Origin: an uncultured Collinsella sp.
Lineage (GTDB): Bacteria; Actinomycetota; Coriobacteriia; Coriobacteriales; Coriobacteriaceae
Assembly: GCA_902464565.1 (NCBI GenBank)
Contig: CABQJV010000005.1
Location: forward strand, 45,621-109,620
Direction: 5' to 3'
DNA: 64,000 nucleotides
Position 1 is the first letter of the stretch; every line of letters begins with the position of its first letter. This document shows, piece by piece, positions 24,403 to 32,638 of this stretch. The translations under genes and the position numbers were made by a program. The notes beneath the pieces were generated by a model. The model ran no database searches and was not told the DNA's origin. It saw nothing but the letters and a program-made list of their open reading frames with translations.

Positions 24403-24435
24403 TAAAGGGTCGGAAGCTCGCTTCCGACCCTTTTC
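24403..24435 (+). terminator. Rho-independent terminator of prs
   Basis: AAAGGGTCGGAAGC-TC-GCTTCCGACCCTTTT, a perfect stem ending in T residues, about 35 bases after the stop. Confidence 0.92.
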
Positions 24436-24455
24436 TATCCCTCGCCAACCTTCCC

Positions 24456-24658
24456 TGGACAATTAGTTCAGATACGTATTTTTCTAAAGCTCCAAAGGGC
24501 CGTTCGGAGCCTTCTGAGCTCCCCGGCGGATGCCATACCGTCCAAAGCTCATCGTCTTCGAGTACAACCGCCGCATATTTATCCTCAAATCGCCCTCAAA
24601 GGCCCTTAGAAACGCCTCGAACGCCCGCCGCCTTATACGTATCTGAACTAACTGTCCA
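24456..24658. mobile_element. MITE-like element A, 203 bp with 24-bp terminal inverted repeats
   Basis: The left end (24456-24479) and right end (24635-24658) are reverse complements over 24 bases with one mismatch (inner part TTAGTTCAGATACGTAT). The interior has no credible gene. A second element with the same ends and almost the same length is at 25983-26186. No target-site duplication is obvious. The 160 bases between this element and the next gene hold nothing recognisable. Confidence 0.75.
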
Positions 24659-24821
24659 GTAGATATCGTCAACCTTCGCGGCAGAGCTCAATTTCCTGTA
24701 ATCCCCTCGACCGATTCCACCGATTTCATAACGCCCAGCCGTTCGTGGCGCGCAGCGCCCCGCTGAGCGAAAAGAACGGTATGGCGGTCGCATTCTGCCG
24801 CCAACTTAGTACTTTATAGCT

Positions 24822-25949
24822 ATGACGACCGTGATTTCACATCTCTCCGCCCTCCGCGCAATTCGTCGCGCACGACGGGTGTACTCTGCCCTACCCTGGG
24901 ACTTCGTTGATAGCGAACAGCAAGCACATGCCTTGGCTAGCTGTATTCCCAACAATGACGCGATAGACTTTGGTGCACTTTCGATACTCGACGCCTGGAA
25001 TGAAGATGATTCCGAACTGCTCGATCTTCTCGTTTCAAACGAAGACAACAGACGCCGCGACAGGCGACTTCTTCAGCATATTCTCTCCGCTCCTCTTCCT
25101 GAAGGTGCAATTATGCACGTCGAGGCCGACATCTACGCAACGTCTCCCGCCATGACAGCCATGCTTTGTTCCAAAAATGAATCAGTCGCCAAAACCCTGA
25201 TGCTTCTCATGGAACTGCTCGGAACCTACTCCCTTCCTCCCGGGGCAACATACCCCATTGCCTATGACGGCATCTGGCCCGAGGGCGATGACTACGAAGC
25301 GATGGACGACCTCGATTGCCGGGGCGACCAGTCGGCGACCGAACAGCAGAACGAAACCCGCTACGAACAGGCACACTACAAATGCGAGCCCGCCACGACC
25401 ATCGAAGATCTCGAGGCTGTTGCACAGCTTGCCAAAAGTAGCTCATACACATCGTTTCGCACGGCCGTTAAACTCGCCCGGGCCGGATCCGCATCCCCAG
25501 CCGAATCCCTAATGTTTGCCGTTCTCGGAGCACCCATGCGCTTTGGCGGTTTCGGGTGTTGCAGCCTACCTATGGGAGGCTTGCTACTCAACTATCGAAT
25601 CGACTTCGACACCCTTGCGGTCAACATGTCCTCCGGCATCCCTTACGCCATCTGCGACCTGTATTGCCCCGCAGCCGGAGTCGACAGCGAATACAACGGA
25701 ATTGGGCATGAGCTTCAAAACGCTCGCATCCACGATGGCAATCGAAATAATGGCCTCAAGGCAATGGGCATCCACGTCCTGGTTATCAATCGCGACCAAA
25801 TGAAAGACCTTGTTGCACTCGAAGCCTTCGCCCAAACGATGCATCGACTCGCGGGAGTCCGATTCCGATATCGCATCAAGGGCTATCGCAAGCGTCAGGC
25901 CGCTTGGCTCAACGCTCTGCGGGCCGGAATCGGCCTTGCACCGGTCTAA
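24822..25949 (+). CDS. Hypothetical protein with C-terminal PD-(D/E)XK/DUF559-like domain
   Basis: A 375-residue protein I do not recognise by name. The last 120 residues carry the pattern AICDLYCPAAGVDSEYNG, then GLKAMGIHVLVINRDQMKD, similar in order to Vsr/DUF559-type nuclease folds (Asp, then Glu-x-x-Gly, then a G-x-x-V-x-x-I strand). The upstream 200 residues have no visible motif; a stretch near 170-185 is acidic. Codon use is less GC-rich at third positions than in prs or pth. It is bracketed by two MITE-like elements, which suggests acquisition or mobility. It sits alone, without a partner gene. Confidence 0.6.
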   Translation: MTTVISHLSALRAIRRARRVYSALPWDFVDSEQQAHALASCIPNNDAIDFGALSILDAWNEDDSELLDLLVSNEDNRRRDRRLLQHILSAPLPEGAIMHVEADIYATSPAMTAMLCSKNESVAKTLMLLMELLGTYSLPPGATYPIAYDGIWPEGDDYEAMDDLDCRGDQSATEQQNETRYEQAHYKCEPATTIEDLEAVAQLAKSSSYTSFRTAVKLARAGSASPAESLMFAVLGAPMRFGGFGCCSLPMGGLLLNYRIDFDTLAVNMSSGIPYAICDLYCPAAGVDSEYNGIGHELQNARIHDGNRNNGLKAMGIHVLVINRDQMKDLVALEAFAQTMHRLAGVRFRYRIKGYRKRQAAWLNALRAGIGLAPV

Positions 25950-25982
25950 ACGGCGAATCACCCGTGCGCCGTCAAACAGGGC

Positions 25983-26186
25983 TGGACAGTTAGTTCAAAT
26001 ACGTATAACTAGACATATTGAATTAGGCTGTTTTGCAGCTATCTCTATACCATTCGCCCTATTTGAAGGCAGGGTAGACTTCAAAACAGCGTCATATGGG
26101 CTAACTAAAGCTCCAAAACAACGCATCGACATTGAATTGAGCAATTCGAGTCCTCAGAACTTATACGTATCTGAACTAGCTGTCCA
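25983..26186. mobile_element. MITE-like element B, 204 bp with 24-bp terminal inverted repeats
   Basis: Ends 25983-26006 and 26163-26186 pair over 24 bases with two mismatches and are nearly identical to those of element A. The interior differs, apart from the shared word CTAAAGCTCCAAA. It accounts for most of the 350-base gap before pth. Confidence 0.75.
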
Positions 26187-26300
26187 CCTCGGATTTCGAC
26201 GGCCGTCCAAACGCTCCCAAACAACCTCAATCGCCCTCCATTTGACAGCGGCAGCAGGGTCGCTCACCATAGCAGGCGACAAATCAACGAAAGGACAAAC

Positions 26301-26930
26301 ATGGCAGCTGCACAGCCGCTCAAGATTCGCATGGTTGCCGGACTTGGCAACCCGGGCGAGGAATATGCCGAGACCCGCCACAACGCTGGCTTCAAAGCGA
26401 TCGACGAGCTGGCCCGTCAGGCCGGCGTCACGTACTGGAAAAACCAAGCCGGCGCCGAGGTCGCGCTCATCAACATCAACGACCCCGAGGAAGAGGGCGG
26501 CAAGCGCCAGATTGTGCTGGTCAAGCCGCAGTCGTACATGAATACCTCGGGCGGTCCCATCTCCAAGCTCTGCCGCGAGTACAAGATCAAGGCCGAGGAA
26601 CTGCTCGTAATCCACGATGAGCTCGACATTCCCGCCGGCGATGTTCGCGTCAAGGTGGGCGGCGGCCACGCCGGCCACAACGGCCTGCGTTCCATCATCG
26701 ACAAGATGGGCAGCCGCGACTTCAGCCGCATCCGCACCGGCATCGGCAACCCTCCCGGCAAGATGGCCGTCGCCGACTACGTGCTCAAGCAGCTGCGCGC
26801 CCGCGAGGCCGAGGATTTCCAGGACACCTGCGCCCGCGCGGCCGACGCCGCCGGCCTGGCGATCGTGCACGGCGTGGTCTATGCCCGCGACCATGTCAAC
26901 GGCGCCGCCTCCGCCAACGGCAAGCACTAA
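26301..26930 (+). CDS. pth: Peptidyl-tRNA hydrolase
   Basis: Releases peptides from peptidyl-tRNAs that drop off ribosomes. The 209-residue protein has all family marks: VAGLGNPGEEYAETRHNAGF with the catalytic His, KPQSYMNTSG, VIHDELDIPAGDVRVKVGGG and HNGLRSI. GAAAGGA precedes the ATG. A terminator lies about 110 bases beyond. In many bacteria pth follows prs and glmU; here that order is kept but an endonuclease-like gene with MITE-like elements interrupts it. Confidence 0.97.
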   Translation: MAAAQPLKIRMVAGLGNPGEEYAETRHNAGFKAIDELARQAGVTYWKNQAGAEVALININDPEEEGGKRQIVLVKPQSYMNTSGGPISKLCREYKIKAEELLVIHDELDIPAGDVRVKVGGGHAGHNGLRSIIDKMGSRDFSRIRTGIGNPPGKMAVADYVLKQLRAREAEDFQDTCARAADAAGLAIVHGVVYARDHVNGAASANGKH

Positions 26931-26946
26931 AACCTATCATTTAGGG

Positions 26947-27114
26947 ATAGGTTTATTTTGGCAGGTTTTACCTGCGGAAACGCCCCAACCGCAGCATCGC
27001 AATCAACCGCTCGCCGCCATACACACATAACACCCCAAGGGGGCCGGCCTCATCACAACCCGAGGCCGGCCCCCTTGCCGTTTTACCCTCTAAAACTGAC
27101 CAAAATAAACCTGC
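26947..27114. repeat. Inverted repeat of the GGGACAGG family, enclosing a terminator
   Basis: TAGGTTTATTTTGGCAGGTT (from 26948) pairs with the reverse complement near 27092-27114 (AACTGACCAAAATAAACCT) with three mismatches. The same AAAATAAACCTG(T/C)CCCTA word recurs at about 43058-43078, next to purF. Confidence 0.7.
27037..27081 (+). terminator. Rho-independent terminator after pth
   Basis: GGGGGCCGGCCTC pairs with GAGGCCGGCCCCC, followed by TTGCCGTTTT. The stem is strong, and the T-run is interrupted. Confidence 0.7.
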
Positions 27115-27191
27115 CCCTATTTGGTAGGCCGAAGTGGATAAACCCTGTCCCCAACCGCCGAAGACACACGTAAGCGACATGTCCATGAGGG

Positions 27192-27197
27192 TATAAT
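27192..27197 (+). promoter_or_regulatory. -10 element TATAAT of nfnA with a structured leader
   Basis: GGGTATAATTTG predicts a transcript start near 27204 and a leader of about 100 bases. The leader contains ACCGTATG...CGTACGGT followed by TTTTATTC, which could be an attenuator, and a second GC-rich hairpin before the ribosome site AGAGAGGGG. Confidence 0.55.
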
Positions 27198-27302
27198 TTG
27201 CACCGTATGTCTGCACAACGCCTGTGCGCGTACGGTTTTATTCGGGCTACCGTCCATTTCCGTGGAGGCACGGTTCGGCGGCCCTAACAAGAGAGGGGTT
27301 CT

Positions 27303-28142
27303 ATGTATAAGATCCTGGAGAAGACGCAGTTCTCGGAGAAGGTGTTCAAGTTCCGCATTGAGGCGCCTGCAATCGCCAAACATGCGCACGCTGGACAGTT
27401 CCTCATGGTTCGCGCCAACGAGACGGGCGAGCGCGTCCCGTTTACCCTGGCCGGCTGGAACGGTGACGAGGGCTGGGTCGAGTTCATCTTCATGGTGATC
27501 GGCAAGACCACCGAGATGCTGTCCACCTACGAGGCCGGCGAGTCGCTGCGCGACGTTGTGGGCCCGCTGGGCGTTCCCACCGAGATGGCCGAGGGCCCCT
27601 GCGCCGTCATTGGCGGCGGCGTTGGCCTGGCAATTGCCTTCCCGGTCGCCAAGCACCTGGTCGAGACCGGCCACGAGGTGCACGCCATCATGGGCGCCCG
27701 CACCAAGGACCTCCTGCTTATGGAGGACCAGTTCCGCGAGCTCCTCGACGAGGACCACATCCACATCACCACTGACGACGGCTCCTACGGCGAGCAGGGC
27801 GTTGTCACCGCTCCGCTGGAGCGCCTGCTGCAGGACAAGGCCGTGAGCCAGGTCTTCTGCGTCGGCCCCGTTCCGATGATGAAGTTCTCGACCCTCACCG
27901 CCCAGAAGTACGACACCCCCATCACTGCGTCGCTCAACCCCATCATGGTTGACGGCACCGGTATGTGCGGCTGCTGCCGCGTCGAGGTGGGCGGCGTGAC
28001 CAAGTTTGCTTGCGTCGACGGCCCCGACTTCGATGCCACCCTGGTCGACTGGGATGACCTTCGTGCCCGCCAGGCCGCTTACCGTTCCGAAGAGGGCGAG
28101 TCCCTCAAGGCCTATGAGGAAAAGAGCTGCGCATGCCACTAG
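27303..28142 (+). CDS. nfnA: NfnA-like ferredoxin-NADP+ oxidoreductase subunit alpha
   Basis: Small subunit (279 residues) of the electron-bifurcating transhydrogenase NfnAB, also called SudB. The N-terminal ferredoxin reductase-type FAD domain shows RVPFTLAGWNG. The NAD-binding region begins AVIGGGVGLAIAFPVAK. The [2Fe-2S] site lies in DGTGMCGCCRVEVGG with a further Cys in KFACVDGPDF. Its stop overlaps the nfnB start by ten bases. With NfnB it links NADH, NADPH and ferredoxin pools in the cytoplasm. Dihydroorotate dehydrogenase electron-transfer subunit (PyrK) is a relative, but the adjacent GltD-like gene settles it. Confidence 0.9.
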   Translation: MYKILEKTQFSEKVFKFRIEAPAIAKHAHAGQFLMVRANETGERVPFTLAGWNGDEGWVEFIFMVIGKTTEMLSTYEAGESLRDVVGPLGVPTEMAEGPCAVIGGGVGLAIAFPVAKHLVETGHEVHAIMGARTKDLLLMEDQFRELLDEDHIHITTDDGSYGEQGVVTAPLERLLQDKAVSQVFCVGPVPMMKFSTLTAQKYDTPITASLNPIMVDGTGMCGCCRVEVGGVTKFACVDGPDFDATLVDWDDLRARQAAYRSEEGESLKAYEEKSCACH

Positions 28143-29542
28143 TTAACGGTCGTTTCGTTGCCGATATGAAGTCGCCCCGCACCCCCGATAACGAGGAGCC
28201 GGCTGCCGAGCGCGCCTGCGACTTCCGCCCCGTCGACAAGGGCTTCACCGAGGAGATGGCGCTGGCCGAGGCCGAGCGCTGCCTCAACTGCAAGAAGCCG
28301 TTCTGTGTTGAGGGCTGCCCCGTCAACATCAACATCCCCCGCTTTATCGAGCAGATCCGCGCGAAGGACTTCGGCGGCGCCCTCGATACCATCCGCGAGG
28401 ACTCCATGCTTCCCGCCATCTGCGGCCGCGTCTGCCCGCAGGAGAACCAGTGCGAGGGCAAGTGCATCCGTGGCAAGAAGTCCGAGCCCGTGGCCATCGG
28501 CCAGCTCGAGCGCTTCCTGGGTGACCGCCCTGAGCTCGCCTCCACGCCCAAGATGGCCCCCAAGAACGGCAAGAAGGTCGCCGTCGTCGGCTCCGGCCCG
28601 TCCGGCATCACCTGCGCCGGCGAGCTCGCCCGCAACGGCTTTGACGTCACCGTCTTCGAGGCCTTCTTCACCGGCGGCGGCGTGCTGGTCTACGGCATCC
28701 CTGAGTTCCGTCTGCCCAAGGCAGTCGTCAAGCGCGAGATTGACGGCCTGGAGGACATGGGCGTCAAGTTTGAGTACAACTCCGTCGTGGGCAACATGGC
28801 CACGGCCGAGGAGCTGTTCGAGCAGGGCTTCGACGCCATCTACGTAGCGACCGGCGCTGGCCTGCCCAAGTTCCTCAACGTCCCCGGCGAGAACCTGCCC
28901 AACGTCTTCTTCGCCAACGAGTACCTCACCCGCGTGAACCTGATGAAGGCCAACAAGTTCCCCGAGTACGACACCCCCACCAAGCACGGCAAGAACGTCG
29001 TTGTCTTTGGCGGCGGCAACGTGGCTATGGACGCCGTCCGTACCGCCAAGCGCCTGGGCGCCGAGCACGCCATCATCGCCTACCGTCGTACCGAGGACGA
29101 GATGCCCTGCCGTCGCGCCGAGCTGCACCATGCCAAGGCCGAGGGCGTCGAGGTTCTGCCGCTCGTCTCCCCGCTCGAGTTTGTCGCTGGCGAGGACGGC
29201 TCCGTGTGCGCCGTCAAGGTCCAGAAGATGGAGCTCGGCGAGCCTGACGAGTCCGGCCGCCGTCGCCCGGTGCCCATCGAGGGCGCCATCGAGGAGATCC
29301 CCTGCGACGTCGCGATCTCGGCTATCGGCACCAACGCCAACCCCTTCGCAAAGAAGATCGGCGGCAAGATGGAGCTCAACAAGTGGGGCTACATCGTTGC
29401 CGACGAGGAGACCGGCCAGACCACCGATCCCCGCATCTGGGCCGGCGGCGACATCGTCACCGGTGCCGCTACGGTCATTCTGGCGATGGGCGCCGGCAAG
29501 AAGGCCGCCGCTTCGATCACCAAGAGCCTGCTGGGCGAGTAA
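28133..29542 (+). CDS. nfnB: NfnB-like transhydrogenase subunit beta (GltD-like)
   Basis: Large flavoprotein subunit of 469 residues. The N-terminal domain has two [4Fe-4S] motifs, CLNCKKPFCVEGCP and CGRVCPQENQCEGKC. The first Rossmann fold binds FAD (VAVVGSGPSGITCAGELA) and the second binds NADP (VVVFGGGNVAMDAVRTAK). The C-terminal GGDIVTGAATVILAMGAGKKAA is the usual FAD-contacting end. It overlaps nfnA, and a good terminator follows. Alone it could be read as glutamate synthase small subunit, but no GltB large subunit is present and the NfnA partner is. Confidence 0.92.
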   Translation: MPLVNGRFVADMKSPRTPDNEEPAAERACDFRPVDKGFTEEMALAEAERCLNCKKPFCVEGCPVNINIPRFIEQIRAKDFGGALDTIREDSMLPAICGRVCPQENQCEGKCIRGKKSEPVAIGQLERFLGDRPELASTPKMAPKNGKKVAVVGSGPSGITCAGELARNGFDVTVFEAFFTGGGVLVYGIPEFRLPKAVVKREIDGLEDMGVKFEYNSVVGNMATAEELFEQGFDAIYVATGAGLPKFLNVPGENLPNVFFANEYLTRVNLMKANKFPEYDTPTKHGKNVVVFGGGNVAMDAVRTAKRLGAEHAIIAYRRTEDEMPCRRAELHHAKAEGVEVLPLVSPLEFVAGEDGSVCAVKVQKMELGEPDESGRRRPVPIEGAIEEIPCDVAISAIGTNANPFAKKIGGKMELNKWGYIVADEETGQTTDPRIWAGGDIVTGAATVILAMGAGKKAAASITKSLLGE

Positions 29543-29570
29543 TCACCTACAGCGCTAGCCACCAAACGGC

Positions 29571-29609
29571 AAAGTCCCCGTCGAGCACACGCCCGGCGGG
29601 GACTTTTTC
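29571..29609 (+). terminator. Rho-independent terminator of nfnAB
   Basis: AAAGTCCCCG pairs with CGGGGACTTT and ends in TTTCT, 28 bases after the nfnB stop. Confidence 0.88.
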
Positions 29610-29617
29610 TATGCCGA

Positions 29618-29661
29618 TCGCCCCACCACCGCAAAGGTGCCTGTCCCCCTTGCGGTGGTTT
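29618..29661. repeat. Hairpin with GGGGGACAGG core between CCACCGCAA arms
   Basis: CCACCGCAAAGG and CCTTGCGGTGG flank TGCCTGTCCC. On the minus strand this is arm-GGGGGACAGG-arm, the layout shared by the other GGGGACAG hairpins. The TTGCGGTGG arm word also occurs in the repeat at 18243. It separates convergent nfnB and the kinase-like gene. Confidence 0.75.
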
Positions 29662-29668
29662 TGGTCGG

Positions 29669-30292
29669 CTAGCCTTCGAGCTGCGCCACCTTGTAGCGGT
29701 AGGCTGCGGCGATGACGTCCTTGCAGCCTTCGCGGCCCAGCTTGGCGCGGTTGACGACGATGTCTTTACCGCTCGTCATCTTCCACTTGCCGGCGCTATA
29801 GCGCTTATAGAACGCCTCGCGCGCCTTCTGCTGCTGTTTGACCAGCTTGGCGCCCTTCTTTTTGTTAAGGCCACGCTTCTTGCGCACAATCTCGACGCGG
29901 TCCTCAAAGGGTGCGGTCACCAACACGGCAATGTGGCTGGGGTTGTTGCGCAGCAGGTAATCGGACAGACGGCCTTCGATAATGCAGCTCTCGGTCTCGC
30001 CCAGATCCAAAATCACCTGGCTCATCTTTTGGAACAACTTATCCGAGTACGAACGCGCATCGTAGCGGTCGGGCAGAAACGCCATGTTCTCCACGGCCAG
30101 ACGCTCATCATAGGCGGCCATCTTATCGAGCGACTCGCCCGCGCGCAGCGACGCACGTACCAGCAGCTCGTTATCGTACAGCGGAATCCCCAACTCGTCG
30201 GCAAGCATGCGGCCAATCTCGTGGCCCTCGGCGCCAAAGTCGCGCGCGATGGTAATGACCACAGGATTCTTCTTATTCTCCAGATCGCTCAT
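29669..30292 (-). CDS. Cytidylate kinase-like family protein
   Basis: A 207-residue P-loop-like kinase of the Cytidylate_kin2 family. The N-terminal VVITIARDFGAEGHEIGRMLADELGIP replaces the usual GxxxxGKS loop of Cmk with a G-A-E-G-H-E form that is typical of this subfamily. CIIEGRLSDYLL and RVEIVRKKRGLNKKK follow. The ATG at 30292 is preceded by GAAAGGAA; a GTG at 30335 inside a repeat hairpin is rejected. It is downstream of an amino acid transporter operon, separated from it by a small repeat hairpin. Its true substrate is unknown. Confidence 0.8.
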   Translation of the reverse strand: MSDLENKKNPVVITIARDFGAEGHEIGRMLADELGIPLYDNELLVRASLRAGESLDKMAAYDERLAVENMAFLPDRYDARSYSDKLFQKMSQVILDLGETESCIIEGRLSDYLLRNNPSHIAVLVTAPFEDRVEIVRKKRGLNKKKGAKLVKQQQKAREAFYKRYSAGKWKMTSGKDIVVNRAKLGREGCKDVIAAAYRYKVAQLEG

Positions 30293-30307
30293 CGCGATTC
30301 CTTTCTC

Positions 30308-30339
30308 TATGTGACAAAGGGGCTGTCCCTTTGCCACAT
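30308..30339. repeat. Hairpin with GGGACAG core between TGTGGCAAA and TTTGTCACA arms
   Basis: On the minus strand TGTGGCAAA-GGGACAGCCCC-TTTGTCACA forms a stem with one non-pair. It lies between the last transporter gene and the kinase-like gene. Confidence 0.75.
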
Positions 30340-30340
30340 T

Positions 30341-30979
30341 CTACGCTGCCACCATTCGCCTCTGATATGCGCGAACCAGCAGCGAGATACCAAAGTTGAG
30401 CACAAAGTACATCGCAAACACCAGGCCGTAGAGCATAAGCACCTGCGACAGGTCGATCGCGTGGGCCATCACCACGTTTGCCGTGTACATGAGCTCGGCC
30501 ACGTTAATGCCCGAAAGATACGAGCTGTCCTTAATGACGGTCGTGCACTGGCTAAACAGCGCCGGAATGATCGTCTTAAACGTCTGCGGCAAAATGATGT
30601 AGCGCATGGTGGCAAAGAAGCCGAAGCCCTGGCTCTGCGCTGCCTCAAACTGGCCGCGCGGAATCGAGTTGAGGCCGCCGCGCACAATCTCGGCCATAAC
30701 AGCGCTGGTAAACAGCGTAAAGGCGATGGTCGAAATCACAATGTCCAAACCCTGCACCGTAAAGTAGATAAACAGGATCCACAGCAGGTTCGGCGTGCAA
30801 CGGAACAGCTCGATATAGGCACTCACCAAAATACGGAACGGGCGGGGCGCATAGCTCTTAACGAGCGCCAGCACCGTGCCAAAGATGAGCGAGAAAAAGA
30901 TCGACAGCGCCGAGATCTCGATCGTCTTAACAAAGCCGCCCCAAATGTAGAGCAGGTTGGTCGCGTTGAAGATTTCCAT
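30341..30979 (-). CDS. Polar amino acid ABC transporter permease 2
   Basis: Membrane permease of 212 residues, HisM/GlnP family, with about five transmembrane helices. The EAA-type loop ARGQFEAAQSQGFGFFATMRYIILPQ contacts the ATPase; here it reads PRGQFEAAQSQG. It is three bases downstream of the first permease gene, so the two form a heterodimer. The operon order is ATPase, binding protein, permease 1, permease 2. Confidence 0.92.
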   Translation of the reverse strand: MEIFNATNLLYIWGGFVKTIEISALSIFFSLIFGTVLALVKSYAPRPFRILVSAYIELFRCTPNLLWILFIYFTVQGLDIVISTIAFTLFTSAVMAEIVRGGLNSIPRGQFEAAQSQGFGFFATMRYIILPQTFKTIIPALFSQCTTVIKDSSYLSGINVAELMYTANVVMAHAIDLSQVLMLYGLVFAMYFVLNFGISLLVRAYQRRMVAA

Positions 30980-30982
30980 GCG

Positions 30983-31729
30983 CTAGGCCTCCTCTACGTT
31001 GTCGAGCCCCAGCTCGGCCAGGCTCACACCGCGCGGACGCTCCTTTGAGCGGCGCTCGAGCCACTGCACCAGCATGGCGAGCGGAAAGCAGATGATGAAG
31101 TACATAAGGCAGCAGACGATGTATCCCTGCAGGTACCCGTACAGACTCACAAAGTTGTCGGAACGGTACATAAGGTCGCCGCCGGCCACGAGCGCCAGCA
31201 CCGACGTGTTCTTGACCAGGTTGAGCGCCTGGTTACACAGCGGCGGCAGAATAATCTTGAACGTCTGGGGCAGCACGATGTACCAGTACGCCTGCGCACG
31301 GGTGAAGCCCTGGCTCTGGGCCGCCTCCATCTGACCGCGCGGAACCGCCTCGATACCGGTGCGGATGACCTCCGAAATGTAGGCCGCGTGATACAGGCCC
31401 ACGCCCAAGAAGCCCAGCACGAACGGCGCGATGCGCACCGGCTGGTCGGCACCGGTTATGGCCTGCAAAAACTGCGGACCGGCCATGTACATAAAGAGCA
31501 CCTGCACGGGCAACGGGGTGTTCTGGTAAAACTCCACGTACACGCGGCTTATGGCGCGCAGCACGCGCGAACGAGTGGTAGAGAACACGCCCAGCAGTGT
31601 GCCCAGCACCAGTGACAGCAGCAGACCGGCAACGACCACCTGCAGCGTCACGCCAAAGCCCTCCCAGAAGGGCCCCATGTTTTGAAATGTCGTCGACCAA
31701 CGGTCGGCGTCAAATAATCCTTCGAGCAT
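30983..31729 (-). CDS. Polar amino acid ABC transporter permease 1
   Basis: Membrane permease of 248 residues in the HisM/GlnP family. The coupling loop reads PRGQMEAAQSQGFTRAQAYW. About five transmembrane helices are visible, and a charged C-terminus (QWLERRSKERPRG) follows the last one. The ATG at 31729 has AAGGAAGGAA upstream; codons before it are not conserved-looking. Together with the second permease it makes the membrane channel of a glutamate/glutamine/aspartate-type importer. Confidence 0.92.
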   Translation of the reverse strand: MLEGLFDADRWSTTFQNMGPFWEGFGVTLQVVVAGLLLSLVLGTLLGVFSTTRSRVLRAISRVYVEFYQNTPLPVQVLFMYMAGPQFLQAITGADQPVRIAPFVLGFLGVGLYHAAYISEVIRTGIEAVPRGQMEAAQSQGFTRAQAYWYIVLPQTFKIILPPLCNQALNLVKNTSVLALVAGGDLMYRSDNFVSLYGYLQGYIVCCLMYFIICFPLAMLVQWLERRSKERPRGVSLAELGLDNVEEA

Positions 31730-31754
31730 TTGATTCCTTCCTTGGACGATGCGC

Positions 31755-32630
31755 CTATACAAGACCCCAGGTCTTGACCTCTTGGTCGAGCCAGCCGTCG
31801 GCCAGGCGATCGCAAATCACCTGATCGACCACGGCCGAAAGGTCGCAGCCCTTCTTGGTCGCCACGCCGTAGCCCTGCTCGCCAAACTTGACCTCGGGCT
31901 GCAACAGCTCAACGGTCTCGTTCATGTAACCGGCCAGCGTGGAGCGGTCCATGGCAAAGACGTCGATATTGCCAGCGTCGAGCGAACTCTTGATGATGGG
32001 GTAGCCGCTAAAGGCCCTAAACTCGGGCTTACAGCTAAAGCCGTTGTCCTTGATCATCTGCTCGATCAGGCCCTGCGTGGTGGCACCCTGGCTCACACCA
32101 ATGACCTTGCCATCCAGATCCTCAATCGAGGTAAAGCCCGAACGCTTCTTGACCATGAGTCCCACGTAGTCGGTGCGGTACGGCGTCGAGAAATCCCAGC
32201 TCTTCTTGCGCTCGTCGGTGATGGTGTAAGTCGCCGCGACAACGTCAAGTTGGCCGTTATCGATCAGCGGGCCGCGCGTCTTGGGCGTTACGTCGGTAAA
32301 CTCGACAAGCTCCTGGGCGCGGGCCTCCTTGTAGCTCACGCCAAAGACGGCAGCGGCGATCTGGTAGCACAAATCGACTTCCATGCCCTCAAAGCGGCCC
32401 TTGGCGGTGTCGTAATAGCCATAGCCGGGAACGTCCTTCTTAACGCCGGCATTCAGATGGCCACGCGACTTGATGGCCGCAAGCTTGGACCCCTTGTCGG
32501 AGCCCTCGCCGCTGGTGGAGTTGCCGCAACCGGTAAGCGCGGACCCCGTCAGCGCAAGCATACCGGCGCCCGCCAGCTTCAAAAAGTGACGGCGCGACAC
32601 GGCCGCCCTCGTCATATCCGTCATGTCCAT
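31755..32630 (-). CDS. Amino acid ABC transporter substrate-binding lipoprotein
   Basis: Extracytoplasmic binding protein of 291 residues, SBP_bac_3 family. The N-terminus has a twin-arginine-like SRRHFLKLAGAG followed by the lipobox ALTGC, so it is probably exported by the Tat route and lipid-anchored. The mature part has GYGYYDTAKGRFEGMEVDLC and WDFSTPYRTDYVGLMVKK, typical of glutamate/aspartate/glutamine binders. The ATG at 32630 follows the ATPase stop by eight bases. Ligand identity cannot be fixed by eye. Confidence 0.9.
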   Translation of the reverse strand: MDMTDMTRAAVSRRHFLKLAGAGMLALTGSALTGCGNSTSGEGSDKGSKLAAIKSRGHLNAGVKKDVPGYGYYDTAKGRFEGMEVDLCYQIAAAVFGVSYKEARAQELVEFTDVTPKTRGPLIDNGQLDVVAATYTITDERKKSWDFSTPYRTDYVGLMVKKRSGFTSIEDLDGKVIGVSQGATTQGLIEQMIKDNGFSCKPEFRAFSGYPIIKSSLDAGNIDVFAMDRSTLAGYMNETVELLQPEVKFGEQGYGVATKKGCDLSAVVDQVICDRLADGWLDQEVKTWGLV

Positions 32631-32638
32631 CACCGCGC

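Noticed and set aside
24393..24672. Short open frames across the MITE-like element
   Set aside because: Similar peptides appear in both elements only because the inverted ends are repeated; no start signals.
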